From: Streptomyces sp. CC0208
Lineage (GTDB): Bacteria; Actinomycetota; Actinomycetes; Streptomycetales; Streptomycetaceae
Assembly (NCBI RefSeq): GCF_003443735.1
Contig: NZ_CP031969.1
Coordinates: 7,998,001-8,062,000, forward strand
Reading direction: 5' to 3'
DNA: 64,000 bases
The position numbers were made by a program, and so were the translations under genes. The notes below the pieces were generated by a model. It saw nothing but the letters and a program-made list of their open reading frames with translations. It did not search any database and was not told the origin of the DNA. Shown piece after piece: positions 35,194-43,234 of this stretch (positions within the stretch are counted from its first letter, which is position 1; the number at the start of each line of letters is the position of its first letter).

Positions 35194-38034
35194 ATGAAGG
35201 GGGCTCGGGGCGGGAGTGCGTGCGGTGAACCACCGGAATCCGAGGGGTCGTTCGGTCCGCTTGTCGTCACCGGACAGCCGATGTATCTGAGGGCCGCGCA
35301 TGTCGACCTTCCCGCAGAGAACCCCGACCCGACCGTGCTGCCCACGATCACGCTGCTGGGACGCGGCTGGGGCCCCGGCAGCGATCCCGGCGAACTGCCC
35401 CTGCCTCCCGGGCAGTTGCTCGCGGGCCAGTACCGGCTGATCCGACCCCTCGGCTACGGCGGCATGGGCGAGGTCTACCTCGCGCTCGACACCAAGGTCG
35501 ACAACCGCGAGGTCGCCATCAAGATGCTGCACCCGGATCAGGCGGCGGCCGCGGCGGGTGCGCTGGCCCGGGAGCGGCGGGCCCTCGTCGACCTCGGCCA
35601 CGACGACATCATCCGCGTCTTCAACTACGGCCATCATCCCGAGGTCGGCGACTTCCTCGTCCTGCAGTACGTGGACGGGCTCACGCTGGAGGAGGTGCGG
35701 GCGCGGGCGAAGCTGAACCCGGGGGAGTTCGGCGACCAGCGCTTCCACGAGTTCGTGCTCGCCTACGGTGTGCGGATCCTGTCCGCCCTCGCGTATCTGC
35801 ACGCCGACCGGCCGGGCAAGGTCTACGGCGACCTCAAGCCGGACAACGTCATGCACGACGGCACCACGACGAAGATCATCGACGTGGGCAGCGTACGCCC
35901 GGCGGGGGCGCCGGGGATGACCACCGTCGGCTTCAGTGCTCCGACCGTGGGGCCGTACGGCGAGTCCAGACCCCAGGACGACCTCTTCAGCCTGGGCGAA
36001 ACGCTGCGCCGCCTGAGCGGACTGGGCACGTCGGCGGAGGACTTGGGCCGCCTTGGGGATGTGGGGACGCTGGGGGCGGGGGAGGAGGGTGCGGGTGAGC
36101 CCACGGGGGTGGCTGCCGGGACGGCGTCGACCACCGGGCGGACACGGGCCGCCCGGGGTGCCCGGGGGGCCTTGTCCGCCGCCGGGCGAGCACGGATCGT
36201 CGAGGAGGCTTTGGCCACGGGCGAGACTCCGGCGGCCCGGAACGCTGGTGCGGCCGAGAAGACCTTCGGCGGCGGGGGAAGGCCAGACGCCCCCACCCGG
36301 GGAGCGGTGACCGCTGAGGGGGTGCTGAGCACCGGTGAGGCGTCGGGTGCGGCCCAGGGACCGGCCGGCCGGAAGGCGACTGGTGTGGGTCAGGGGGCGG
36401 GTGGCGGGGAGTCGCCTGGTGTGGGTCGGGGATTGGGCGCCCGGGCGGCACAGCATGTCGGTGGGTCTGCGGATGTGGCTCAGCCGCCCGCCCCTATGCC
36501 GCCGGAAGCGCAAGCCGAAGCCGGCCCTCCACGCCCCGTCCACTCGTCAGGTGCCGGTGAGGGAGGGGGCGTCGGCCACGTGTCCGTCCCGCAAGGTCCG
36601 GCGGTCGGTGGGGAAGTGACCGCCAAGGAACCGTGGGCGCCCGGCGACGCCACCGCTCCCGTTCCGCGCGGTCTCGGTCTTCTCTCGCTCGCCCGTGTCC
36701 TGCACCGCGCCACGCTGAGCGAGCCCGCGGGGCGGTTCGCCGACGCGCGGGAGATGGAGCAGCAACTGCGGGGAGTGTTCCGCGAGTTGAGGTCGCTCCG
36801 TACCGGTGCCGAGACCTTCGAGCCCTCGCCGCTCTTCCTGCAGTCGGCCTACGCCCTCGACGGCGCCCTCGGCTCCGCGCCACCCCTGGCCCACTGGGCA
36901 GCCCCCGACGCGCCGTCCCCGTTCGCCCCGCCCCCGCCCGCCGAAGTCGCCCAGCGCCTCCCCGTCCCGCGCCCCGACCCCCACGACGAGCATCACGCCG
37001 AGCTGAGCAGACTCGCCGACGCCGCCCCGGAGGCCCTGCTCCAGCACATCGGCGACTGGCGGGACTCCACGGAGGTCCATCTCCTGCGCTGCCGACTGCG
37101 GTTGCGGAACCCGGCCGACGGACCCGAAGCCGCCGAACGGGAACTGCGGGCGGCCGAGGCACGGATCGGCCCCCGCCGCGCCCCGTACGACTGGCGGCTG
37201 GACTGGCACCACGGACTCCTGGCCCTCGCCCGCGGCCAAGTGGCCGTGGCCTGGCGGCACTTCGACCGGGCGTACGCGGCGATCCCCGGCGAGTACGCGC
37301 CCAAGCTGGCCCTCGGACACTGCGCGGAGCGCCTCGGGCGCCGGCACGAGGCCCTGACCTTCTACGAGGCGGTCCGGCTGCGCAACCCCTCCCTGGGCAG
37401 CGCGGCCTTCGGTGCCGCACGGGCCCGGCTCGCGCTGGACGGCGAAAGGGCACGCGAGGAGGCCGTACGCGAACTGGACGCGGTACCGCAGCACTCGCGG
37501 CACCGGACCGCCGCGCGTACCGCGGCCGTTCGGATCGGCATCGAGTACGTGCGCAGGGCCGGTCACGACGACGAGGCGCCGCAGCGGCTGCGCGAGGTAC
37601 TGGGGCGCCTCGCTCTGCTCTTCCACGCGCACGGCCTCACCGACGAGGAGGCCAGGGTCCGGATGACCGTCGAGGTCTGGGAGGCCCTACAGGGCGCCCT
37701 CGCCCGCGGCGCCCTCGATGCGGCGGACCTCGCGGCCCTGTCCGCCGGTGCGGACCCCCGGCTCGGCCTCCCGCCCGACGAACACGGCCTGCGCGAGGAC
37801 CTGTCCCGCCGCTATGTCACCCTCGCCCACCAGGCCGCCCGCTCCGTCGCTCCCGAGGACGCGGCCGTGGCCGAAACCCTCCTGGACCGCGCCTACGAGG
37901 TCCGCCCGCTCGCCTTCCGACACCACAGGGACAGCCCATGGCTCGGCAAGAGAGTCGCCGACTGGCTCCGGACGGTCGCTTACGCGCCGTCACACAGGAC
38001 ACCCTCCGCCTCACGCGGGCCGTCGCCGCCGTAA
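35194..38034 (+). CDS. PknG-like Ser/Thr protein kinase with TPR domain
   Basis: A 946-residue soluble kinase. The kinase core starts near 80: GYGGMGEVYLALD, Lys110 (VAIKML), and the PknG-specific catalytic loop VYGDLKPDNVM (Asp213) and IIDVGSV (Asp230). After DDLFSLGETLRRLS (about 274) the C-lobe is interrupted by roughly 215 residues of Gly/Ala/Thr-rich low complexity, then resumes at LLSLARVLHRATLSEPAGRFADAREMEQQLRGVF. Residues about 590-946 match the PknG TPR region (DWRLDWHHGLLALARGQVAVAWRHFDRAYAAIPGEYAPKLALGHCAERLG). The rubredoxin CxxC motifs of mycobacterial PknG are absent. TATTCT (35180-35185) before the ATG suggests a leaderless transcript; ATG 35281 is an alternative start. Confidence 0.88.
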   Translation: MKGARGGSACGEPPESEGSFGPLVVTGQPMYLRAAHVDLPAENPDPTVLPTITLLGRGWGPGSDPGELPLPPGQLLAGQYRLIRPLGYGGMGEVYLALDTKVDNREVAIKMLHPDQAAAAAGALARERRALVDLGHDDIIRVFNYGHHPEVGDFLVLQYVDGLTLEEVRARAKLNPGEFGDQRFHEFVLAYGVRILSALAYLHADRPGKVYGDLKPDNVMHDGTTTKIIDVGSVRPAGAPGMTTVGFSAPTVGPYGESRPQDDLFSLGETLRRLSGLGTSAEDLGRLGDVGTLGAGEEGAGEPTGVAAGTASTTGRTRAARGARGALSAAGRARIVEEALATGETPAARNAGAAEKTFGGGGRPDAPTRGAVTAEGVLSTGEASGAAQGPAGRKATGVGQGAGGGESPGVGRGLGARAAQHVGGSADVAQPPAPMPPEAQAEAGPPRPVHSSGAGEGGGVGHVSVPQGPAVGGEVTAKEPWAPGDATAPVPRGLGLLSLARVLHRATLSEPAGRFADAREMEQQLRGVFRELRSLRTGAETFEPSPLFLQSAYALDGALGSAPPLAHWAAPDAPSPFAPPPPAEVAQRLPVPRPDPHDEHHAELSRLADAAPEALLQHIGDWRDSTEVHLLRCRLRLRNPADGPEAAERELRAAEARIGPRRAPYDWRLDWHHGLLALARGQVAVAWRHFDRAYAAIPGEYAPKLALGHCAERLGRRHEALTFYEAVRLRNPSLGSAAFGAARARLALDGERAREEAVRELDAVPQHSRHRTAARTAAVRIGIEYVRRAGHDDEAPQRLREVLGRLALLFHAHGLTDEEARVRMTVEVWEALQGALARGALDAADLAALSAGADPRLGLPPDEHGLREDLSRRYVTLAHQAARSVAPEDAAVAETLLDRAYEVRPLAFRHHRDSPWLGKRVADWLRTVAYAPSHRTPSASRGPSPP

Positions 38035-39155
38035 CCGCCGAACTCGTCCGCCGGGTCCACCGCTACGCCTGGCCCTCCGCCGTCGGCCACCGCAACCGGG
38101 CCTACCTGCGGGACCGGCTGGTCGCGCTGCCGCTGCTCGCCGTGGTGGCCTTCGGGGCGCTCGGCTGGGCCTACGCGGGCGTGCGGGGCGACTCCGCGTA
38201 CATCCGGGAGCGCGCGGCGCCCGCGCTGGTCGACCTCGCGGACGCCCGGGCCTCGCTGCTCATCGCGCAGGGCGAGGCCGAGCGGAACATCGCCGAGGGC
38301 CGGGCGGCCGAGCTCAGCGGGCTCAGCGAGCGGTACCGGACCCGGATCGCCCGGGCCACGCAGAGCCTGAACCAGGTCACCCGCAGCGGAGCCCTCACCG
38401 TCGCCGAGGAACAGGAACTACGGGTGGTGTCCGCGCTGGTCGTCGACTACACCGGCTGGATCGGCCGGGCCCAGGGCCATGCCACCGACCCGGTCCTGCG
38501 TGACGCCGAACTCACCTACGCGCGCAGCATGCTCTGCTCGCGGCCCGTCGCGGCGACCGGCAGGAACCCGTATCCGGCCTGCCCCGCCGCGACCGGCTCC
38601 GCCGCCACCTCCATCGTCGACCGGGTGACCGGGCTGGAGGGGCGGCTGCGCGCGCGGCTCGCCGACCGGGCCGCCTGGGGCGCGGACACCATCACCGCGG
38701 CGGTGATCGCCGTCCTCGCCTTCGCCCTGCTCGCCACCGGGCTGTGGCGGACGGTGTCCTTCCTGCGCCGCCGCTTCCGGATCCGGCTGAGCATCCCCCT
38801 CGCGGCCGCCGCCCTGCCCTTCCTAGCCGTACCGTTCCTGACGGTGGACGCCCTGCTCGCCCTGGACGCCCAGCACGGGACCGTCCCCGTCGCGGACGCG
38901 CTGGCCGAGAAGACCTCGCCCCGGACGGAGACGGCCGCCGAGGAAAGCCCCTTCGCCGGACCGGAGCCGGAGGCCATCGAGACGCTGCGGGCCCGGATCG
39001 ACGAGGGCCTGGCGGACGGGCGGCTCGCCTTCCTCGACGGCATCGCCCCGTTCGTGTTCCCCGCGGGCCTTGCCGTCGCGGCCGTGATCGCCGGCACACT
39101 GCACGCGTACCGCCGCGAGTACCTCGTCGTCACCCGCCCCGGAGCCGTCGCATGA
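37938..39155 (+). CDS. four-helix membrane protein, GlnX-like partner of PknG-type kinase
   Basis: A 405-residue membrane protein of the kind that links a lipoprotein receptor to PknG in mycobacteria (GlnX); the assignment rests on topology and gene context. Helix 1 is LVALPLLAVVAFGALGWAYAG. An extracytoplasmic, mostly helical domain of about 170 residues follows (two Cys, MLCSRPVAATGRNPYPACP). Helices 2 to 4 are ITAAVIAVLAFALLATGLW, PLAAAALPFLAVPFLTVDALLAL and APFVFPAGLAVAAVIAGTLHAY. ATG 37938 with AGGGA eight bases upstream overlaps the kinase gene by 97 bases. The stop overlaps the next ATG (ATGA), so all three genes are tightly coupled. Confidence 0.7.
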   Translation: MARQESRRLAPDGRLRAVTQDTLRLTRAVAAVTAELVRRVHRYAWPSAVGHRNRAYLRDRLVALPLLAVVAFGALGWAYAGVRGDSAYIRERAAPALVDLADARASLLIAQGEAERNIAEGRAAELSGLSERYRTRIARATQSLNQVTRSGALTVAEEQELRVVSALVVDYTGWIGRAQGHATDPVLRDAELTYARSMLCSRPVAATGRNPYPACPAATGSAATSIVDRVTGLEGRLRARLADRAAWGADTITAAVIAVLAFALLATGLWRTVSFLRRRFRIRLSIPLAAAALPFLAVPFLTVDALLALDAQHGTVPVADALAEKTSPRTETAAEESPFAGPEPEAIETLRARIDEGLADGRLAFLDGIAPFVFPAGLAVAAVIAGTLHAYRREYLVVTRPGAVA

Positions 39156-40417
39156 GCCGTGTCCTGCGCGTTCTCCTCGTGGCGTGTCTGCTCGCCCTCG
39201 TCCCCGGCTGCGGGTCGGACTCCCGCGACCCGCTGGTCGTCCTCGGCCCGTGGACCGGCGAGGAGGGCAAGGCCTTCGAAGCCGCCCTCGACAAACTGGA
39301 CGACGGGACCGGACGGACGTACACCTACGAAGGCACCCGCTCGCTGCGCGAGACGCTCGTCTCACAGCTGGAGGCCGACGATCCGCCGGACGTGGCGGTC
39401 CTCAACAGCATCGGCGAACTCACCGAGTACGCCCGCCGCGACGAGCTGAAGCCGCTCGCCGAGGCGAGCGCCGAGCGTGCCTATCCGCCCTGGGCGCCGA
39501 CCCTGCTGGTGGACAGTCGGCGGCGCACCTACTGGGTGCCGCTGAAGGTCGACCTCAAGAGCCTCGTGTGGAGCAAGCGCGGCGCGTCGAGCGCACGGCC
39601 CACCTGGTGTGTCGGCCTCGCCTCGCAGGCCACCTCCGGCTGGCCCGGCACCGACTGGATCGAGGACCTCCTCCTCCACCAGGCGGGCCCGGCCCGCTAC
39701 ACCGAGTGGGCCACCGGCCGCCTCGACTGGCGGGACCCGGCTGTCGAGCGTGCCTGGACCACCTGGGCGACGCTGCTCGGCAAGCGCTCCCCGGCATCGG
39801 TGAAACGGTCCCTGACCACGTCGTTCGAGGGTTCGGCCGACCCGGGCGGACAGCCGCGCGGCCTGCTCGCCTCGCCCGGTTTCGACTGCACGCACGAGCA
39901 CCAGAGCGCCTTCATCCGGTACGTCTACGCGGGCGACGACGTGACGGTGGAGCCGTCGGCCCCCTATCTGGACGGGCAGTCCGCGTACCGGGACGCCTTC
40001 GAGGTCGCCGGTGACATGGCCGCCGTCTTCAGCGACGACCCGGACGCCCAGCAACTCGTGGAACGGCTGTCCAGCCCGGCCGGGCGGGAGCTCTGGTGGG
40101 CCGAGGCCGACCCCGCGGTACGGCCGCTGTTCCCGGACACGGCAGGGTTGTCGCCGCCGGCCTCCGCGACACCGGTCGAGCGGGAGATCGACTCCCTGCT
40201 CAGCTCCCGCGCCCGCACCCTCTGCTTCGACGCCTCCGACGTGATGCCGCCCGAACTCCGGGACGCCTTCCACCGAGCGGTCCTGGAGTTCTTCCGCGAC
40301 CCCACTCAGCGGCAACTCGACTCGCTGCTCCAGCAGTTGGAGACCGTACGCGTCCAGGTGAACACGGACTCCGGCATCGACCACACCTTCCGGCCACCGC
40401 AGGACATGTGCGCGTAG
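39152..40417 (+). CDS. solute-binding lipoprotein of a kinase-linked sensory module
   Basis: A 421-residue lipoprotein with signal VLRVLLVACLLALVPGC (lipidated Cys20). The mature part resembles carbohydrate-type family 1 binding proteins: DPLVVLGPWTGEEGKAFEAALDKL, TLVSQLEADDPPDVAVLNSIGEL, a central GWPGTDWIEDLLLHQAGP, and a C-terminal FDASDVMPPELRDAFHRAVLEFF as in alpha-glucoside binders. No ABC permease or ATPase accompanies it. Instead it overlaps the gene for a four-helix membrane protein and follows a PknG-like kinase, so a sensor rather than transport role is likely. It is the last gene of this three-gene unit. Confidence 0.8.
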   Translation: MSRVLRVLLVACLLALVPGCGSDSRDPLVVLGPWTGEEGKAFEAALDKLDDGTGRTYTYEGTRSLRETLVSQLEADDPPDVAVLNSIGELTEYARRDELKPLAEASAERAYPPWAPTLLVDSRRRTYWVPLKVDLKSLVWSKRGASSARPTWCVGLASQATSGWPGTDWIEDLLLHQAGPARYTEWATGRLDWRDPAVERAWTTWATLLGKRSPASVKRSLTTSFEGSADPGGQPRGLLASPGFDCTHEHQSAFIRYVYAGDDVTVEPSAPYLDGQSAYRDAFEVAGDMAAVFSDDPDAQQLVERLSSPAGRELWWAEADPAVRPLFPDTAGLSPPASATPVEREIDSLLSSRARTLCFDASDVMPPELRDAFHRAVLEFFRDPTQRQLDSLLQQLETVRVQVNTDSGIDHTFRPPQDMCA

Positions 40418-40495
40418 CGCGTCAGCGGCTCGCCCCGGTCCGGCCGCGCCGTGGCGGAGCGCACGGTCGTGGGTTGGGCCTGACATGGTGGTGTC

Positions 40496-41140
40496 ATGTG
40501 CTGGAGTGCGACAGCGGACCTCGTGGCGGGCGCGGCCATCACCTCCGTCGGGGCGGCGTGTGTGATCAGGACCCGGCGCGCCGGCGACCTGCCCCTCGCC
40601 GCGCTGCCCCTGCTGCTCGGCGCCCACCAACTGGTCGAGGCCCAGGTCTGGCACGTCGGCGGAGGCACCGGCGCAGCCACCATGGCCTGGGCCGTCATCG
40701 CCATGCCCGTGCTCGCGGTGTGGGTGCCGCTGGGCGTGTGGTGCGCGGCCTCACGCCGAGCGGGCCGCCGGGCGACTGCGTTCGTGGCGGTGGGCGCGCT
40801 GACCGCCGCCTTCCTCGCCCACGGTCTCGCCACCCGCCCGGTCCGGGCCGAGATCCGCGGCCACACCATGGCCTATGTCATCGGACTGCCCTGGGCGGAA
40901 CTGCTCGTCGCGGGCTATCTGATCGCCACGGTCGGCGCGTTGCTGTTCTCCGGCGACCGTCGGCTCACCGCGCTCGGCATCCTGGCGGGGGCGGGCGCCG
41001 TGGTGTGCCTGCTGCTGTGGCGGCTGGAGTTCGTGTCGACCTGGTGCGCGCTGGCGGCGGTCTGCTCGGTGGTCCTGTACGGATGGGTGAGCCGACGTCC
41101 CGCCCCGAGGTTGGCGCTCCCGGCGATCAGCCGTCGTTAG
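40496..41140 (+). CDS. DUF6629 family membrane protein
   Basis: A 214-residue membrane protein with seven or so hydrophobic segments, starting MCWSATADLVAGAAITSVGAACVIRTRRAGDLPLAALPLLLGAHQLVEAQVW. This opening and the length match DUF6629, a family common in actinobacteria with no known function. The start codon overlaps a TGACA-N6-TGTCA dyad (40481-40496), and no ribosome site is visible, so the message may be leaderless. Confidence 0.8.
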   Translation: MCWSATADLVAGAAITSVGAACVIRTRRAGDLPLAALPLLLGAHQLVEAQVWHVGGGTGAATMAWAVIAMPVLAVWVPLGVWCAASRRAGRRATAFVAVGALTAAFLAHGLATRPVRAEIRGHTMAYVIGLPWAELLVAGYLIATVGALLFSGDRRLTALGILAGAGAVVCLLLWRLEFVSTWCALAAVCSVVLYGWVSRRPAPRLALPAISRR

Positions 41141-41175
41141 TAGGCCCGCCTGTCCCCCCTCCTGGAACGAGCCCG

Positions 41176-42243
41176 TCAGCGCGGCCGGTACGCCCTCGGC
41201 AGAGCCATGCCGCGCTCGGCCATGATCTGCCGTACGCGGTTCGGATAGTCGGTGATGACGCCGTCGACGCCCATGTCCATGAGCGCCTCCACGGTGGCCG
41301 GATCGTCGCAGGTCCACGGGATGACCGTCAGGCGCCGGGCGTGGGCCTCCTCGACCATCGTCCGGTCGGCGTAGAAACGGAAGCCGGGGTCGCCGACCTT
41401 GCCGCTCTGCGGGAAGCCGTAGTTGGGGGAGAGGGCTTTGACACCGGGGATCGTGGCGGCCGCCCTGACGAAGTCGCCGCCGTAGTCGTCGGCGTCGATC
41501 CCGCCGAGCCACGGCGACGCGCCGGGCTTGCCGACCTGGAGGAAGTCGTAGTTGGTGAGCGCGACGAGCGGCCACTTCGGGGCCAGCTTGTGCATCTGCT
41601 TGAGCGCGCCCCAGTCGAAGGACTGGATGGTGACCTGCCTCTCGATGCCCGAGCGGTGGATCTCCTCGTGGACGCGCCGTACGAACAGCTCACGCGGCGC
41701 GGTCTGTTCGGGCGCGCCGGCCTCGACCTTCGTCTCGATGTTCAGCTTGACCTGCCGCGCGCGGTAGCGCTTGACGAGGTTCAGCACGTCCTTCAGCTCC
41801 ACCATCCGGAAGCCCTTGACCACCTCCTGCTCGGGGAATCCGGGCAGCTGCTGGTAACCGCAGTCCATGGTCCTGATCTGAGCCAGTGTCAGATCCTTGA
41901 TGTACTTGCCGACATACGGGTACATCGGGTCGCCGGCCGTCACCGGCCCCGTGTCACGGCACTTGACCGCGCTGATCTGCCGGTCGTGGTTGACCACGAC
42001 CTTCAGGTCCTTGGTGACATGGGTGTCCAGCTCCAGCGTGGACACCCCGAGACGCAGCGCCTTCCCGAAGCCCTCCAGGGACTCCTCGGTCGTCATGCCG
42101 AGGCCGCCGCGGTGGGCCTGGAGGTCGAAGTGCCGCTTCGGCGCGGGCCGTTGGTGGCCCTCGTACGCCGTCGCGGGCGTGGCGGCCGACAGGGTGAGCA
42201 CCGGGACCAGCGCCAGGCCGGCGAGGACATGTCTTGAGGACAT
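41176..42243 (-). CDS. secreted glycerophosphodiester phosphodiesterase
   Basis: A 355-residue exported enzyme that hydrolyses glycerophosphodiesters to glycerol-3-phosphate and an alcohol. The signal peptide MSSRHVLAGLALVPVLTLSAATPATA is followed by the GDPD barrel: catalytic His44 in QAHRGG, metal ligands in TTEES and ELDTH (Glu71, Asp73), and the second His86 in VVNHD. Later segments KLNIETKVE, VTIQSFDW and VIPWTCDD and the ending GVDGVITDYPNRVRQIM are standard. ATG at 42241-42243 has GAGGTG upstream. It likely scavenges phosphate from lipid or teichoic acid debris. Confidence 0.93.
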   Translation of the reverse strand: MSSRHVLAGLALVPVLTLSAATPATAYEGHQRPAPKRHFDLQAHRGGLGMTTEESLEGFGKALRLGVSTLELDTHVTKDLKVVVNHDRQISAVKCRDTGPVTAGDPMYPYVGKYIKDLTLAQIRTMDCGYQQLPGFPEQEVVKGFRMVELKDVLNLVKRYRARQVKLNIETKVEAGAPEQTAPRELFVRRVHEEIHRSGIERQVTIQSFDWGALKQMHKLAPKWPLVALTNYDFLQVGKPGASPWLGGIDADDYGGDFVRAAATIPGVKALSPNYGFPQSGKVGDPGFRFYADRTMVEEAHARRLTVIPWTCDDPATVEALMDMGVDGVITDYPNRVRQIMAERGMALPRAYRPR

Positions 42244-42359
42244 CGACACCTCACTCGTGTGGGTCGGGACGCCCACAGACGCTAGTGCGGTCGCGGGCCG
42301 GTTCAACCCCCCGGACGTGATCCCGCCGTGAATGTCCGAAGAACGCGTTCCCGCCGCCG

Positions 42360-43121
42360 TCAGGGCGTGGGGATGCCCGCGGGGCGGGCCGGGCGGCCGA
42401 GGCGGACCGGGACGCCGGGGGAGTACAGGACGCTGACCGGGGCGTCGGCCGGGGCGGGCAGTCCGGCCGCGCTGACGAGGTCCTGCTCGCAGGTGACCAG
42501 CTCGGCGCGGTACAGGGGCCAGCGCGGATGGTCGTTGGGCAGGTAGGCCAGCGGCTCGGGGCCGCCGAAGAAGGCGTTGTGCATGCCCCAGCGGGCGGTG
42601 AGGAAGTGCTCCAGGCCGGTCGGCTCCCCGATGCGCTCGCCGGTCCGTACCGTGAGGAGGCTGCGGGCGCCGCGCGGGCCGGGCCAGCGGCGTGAGCTGG
42701 TGTAGGTGACGGTGTCACCGGCCCTGCGGACGCTCATCCGGGACCACAGGTACGGCAGCCGGAAGCCGAGGCGTCCCATCACCACCGGGATCAGCCGGGA
42801 GGCGTCCATCGAGCGGAACACCACGCCACGCCGTCCGTGCGCGTCCACCGAGTACAGGCGCACATTGGTCTCCGGGAAGGTCCCGAGATACGGCACCCCC
42901 GGCAGCCCCAGCCAGCCGACCCGGTGCATCCGGAACGCGACAAGGCCGACGTAGGTGAGCCCGTCGTGCGTGTCGGGGACCGTGCCGCGCGGCAACAGCC
43001 CTGCCACGACCGCCGGTTCGACGGCCCAGTGGATGAAGGCGAGGTCGAGCCACCGCTGGGTCAGCAGCGGGACCCGGATGGGGGCGGGGGCGTCAGGGGT
43101 GACAGGAGTGGGGTTCGGCAC
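42360..43121 (-). CDS. DUF2071 (YqjF-like) domain protein
   Basis: A 253-residue protein with the DUF2071 pattern: LTQRWLDLAFIHWAVEPAVVAGLLPRGTVPDTHDGLTYVGLVAFRMHRVG, then PETNVRLYSVDAHGRRGVVFRSMDASRLIPVVMGRLGFRLPYLWSRM and a C-terminal RWGMHNAFFGG and HPRWPLYRAEL. The family adopts an acetoacetate-decarboxylase-like fold; no activity is established. The start is GTG at 43119-43121, the only reasonable one. Confidence 0.8.
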   Translation of the reverse strand: MPNPTPVTPDAPAPIRVPLLTQRWLDLAFIHWAVEPAVVAGLLPRGTVPDTHDGLTYVGLVAFRMHRVGWLGLPGVPYLGTFPETNVRLYSVDAHGRRGVVFRSMDASRLIPVVMGRLGFRLPYLWSRMSVRRAGDTVTYTSSRRWPGPRGARSLLTVRTGERIGEPTGLEHFLTARWGMHNAFFGGPEPLAYLPNDHPRWPLYRAELVTCEQDLVSAAGLPAPADAPVSVLYSPGVPVRLGRPARPAGIPTP

Positions 43122-43171
43122 GGGGTCCAGGGTGGCAGAGACCGCAGGCGTGCTGCCCGGCGGTGACGAAG

Positions 43172-43211
43172 GACGGCGTCTGCCGGGCCGTGCGGCCCGG
43201 CAGACGCCGTC
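43172..43211 (-). terminator. very strong terminator hairpin after the MMPL gene
   Basis: An 18-bp perfect stem (arms 43172-43189 and 43194-43211) closes on the four bases GTGC. It begins 24 bases past the stop of the minus-strand MMPL transporter and ends transcription before the DUF2071 gene. Confidence 0.85.
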
Positions 43212-43234
43212 GCGTCACAGCGGTGTCAGCAGCG

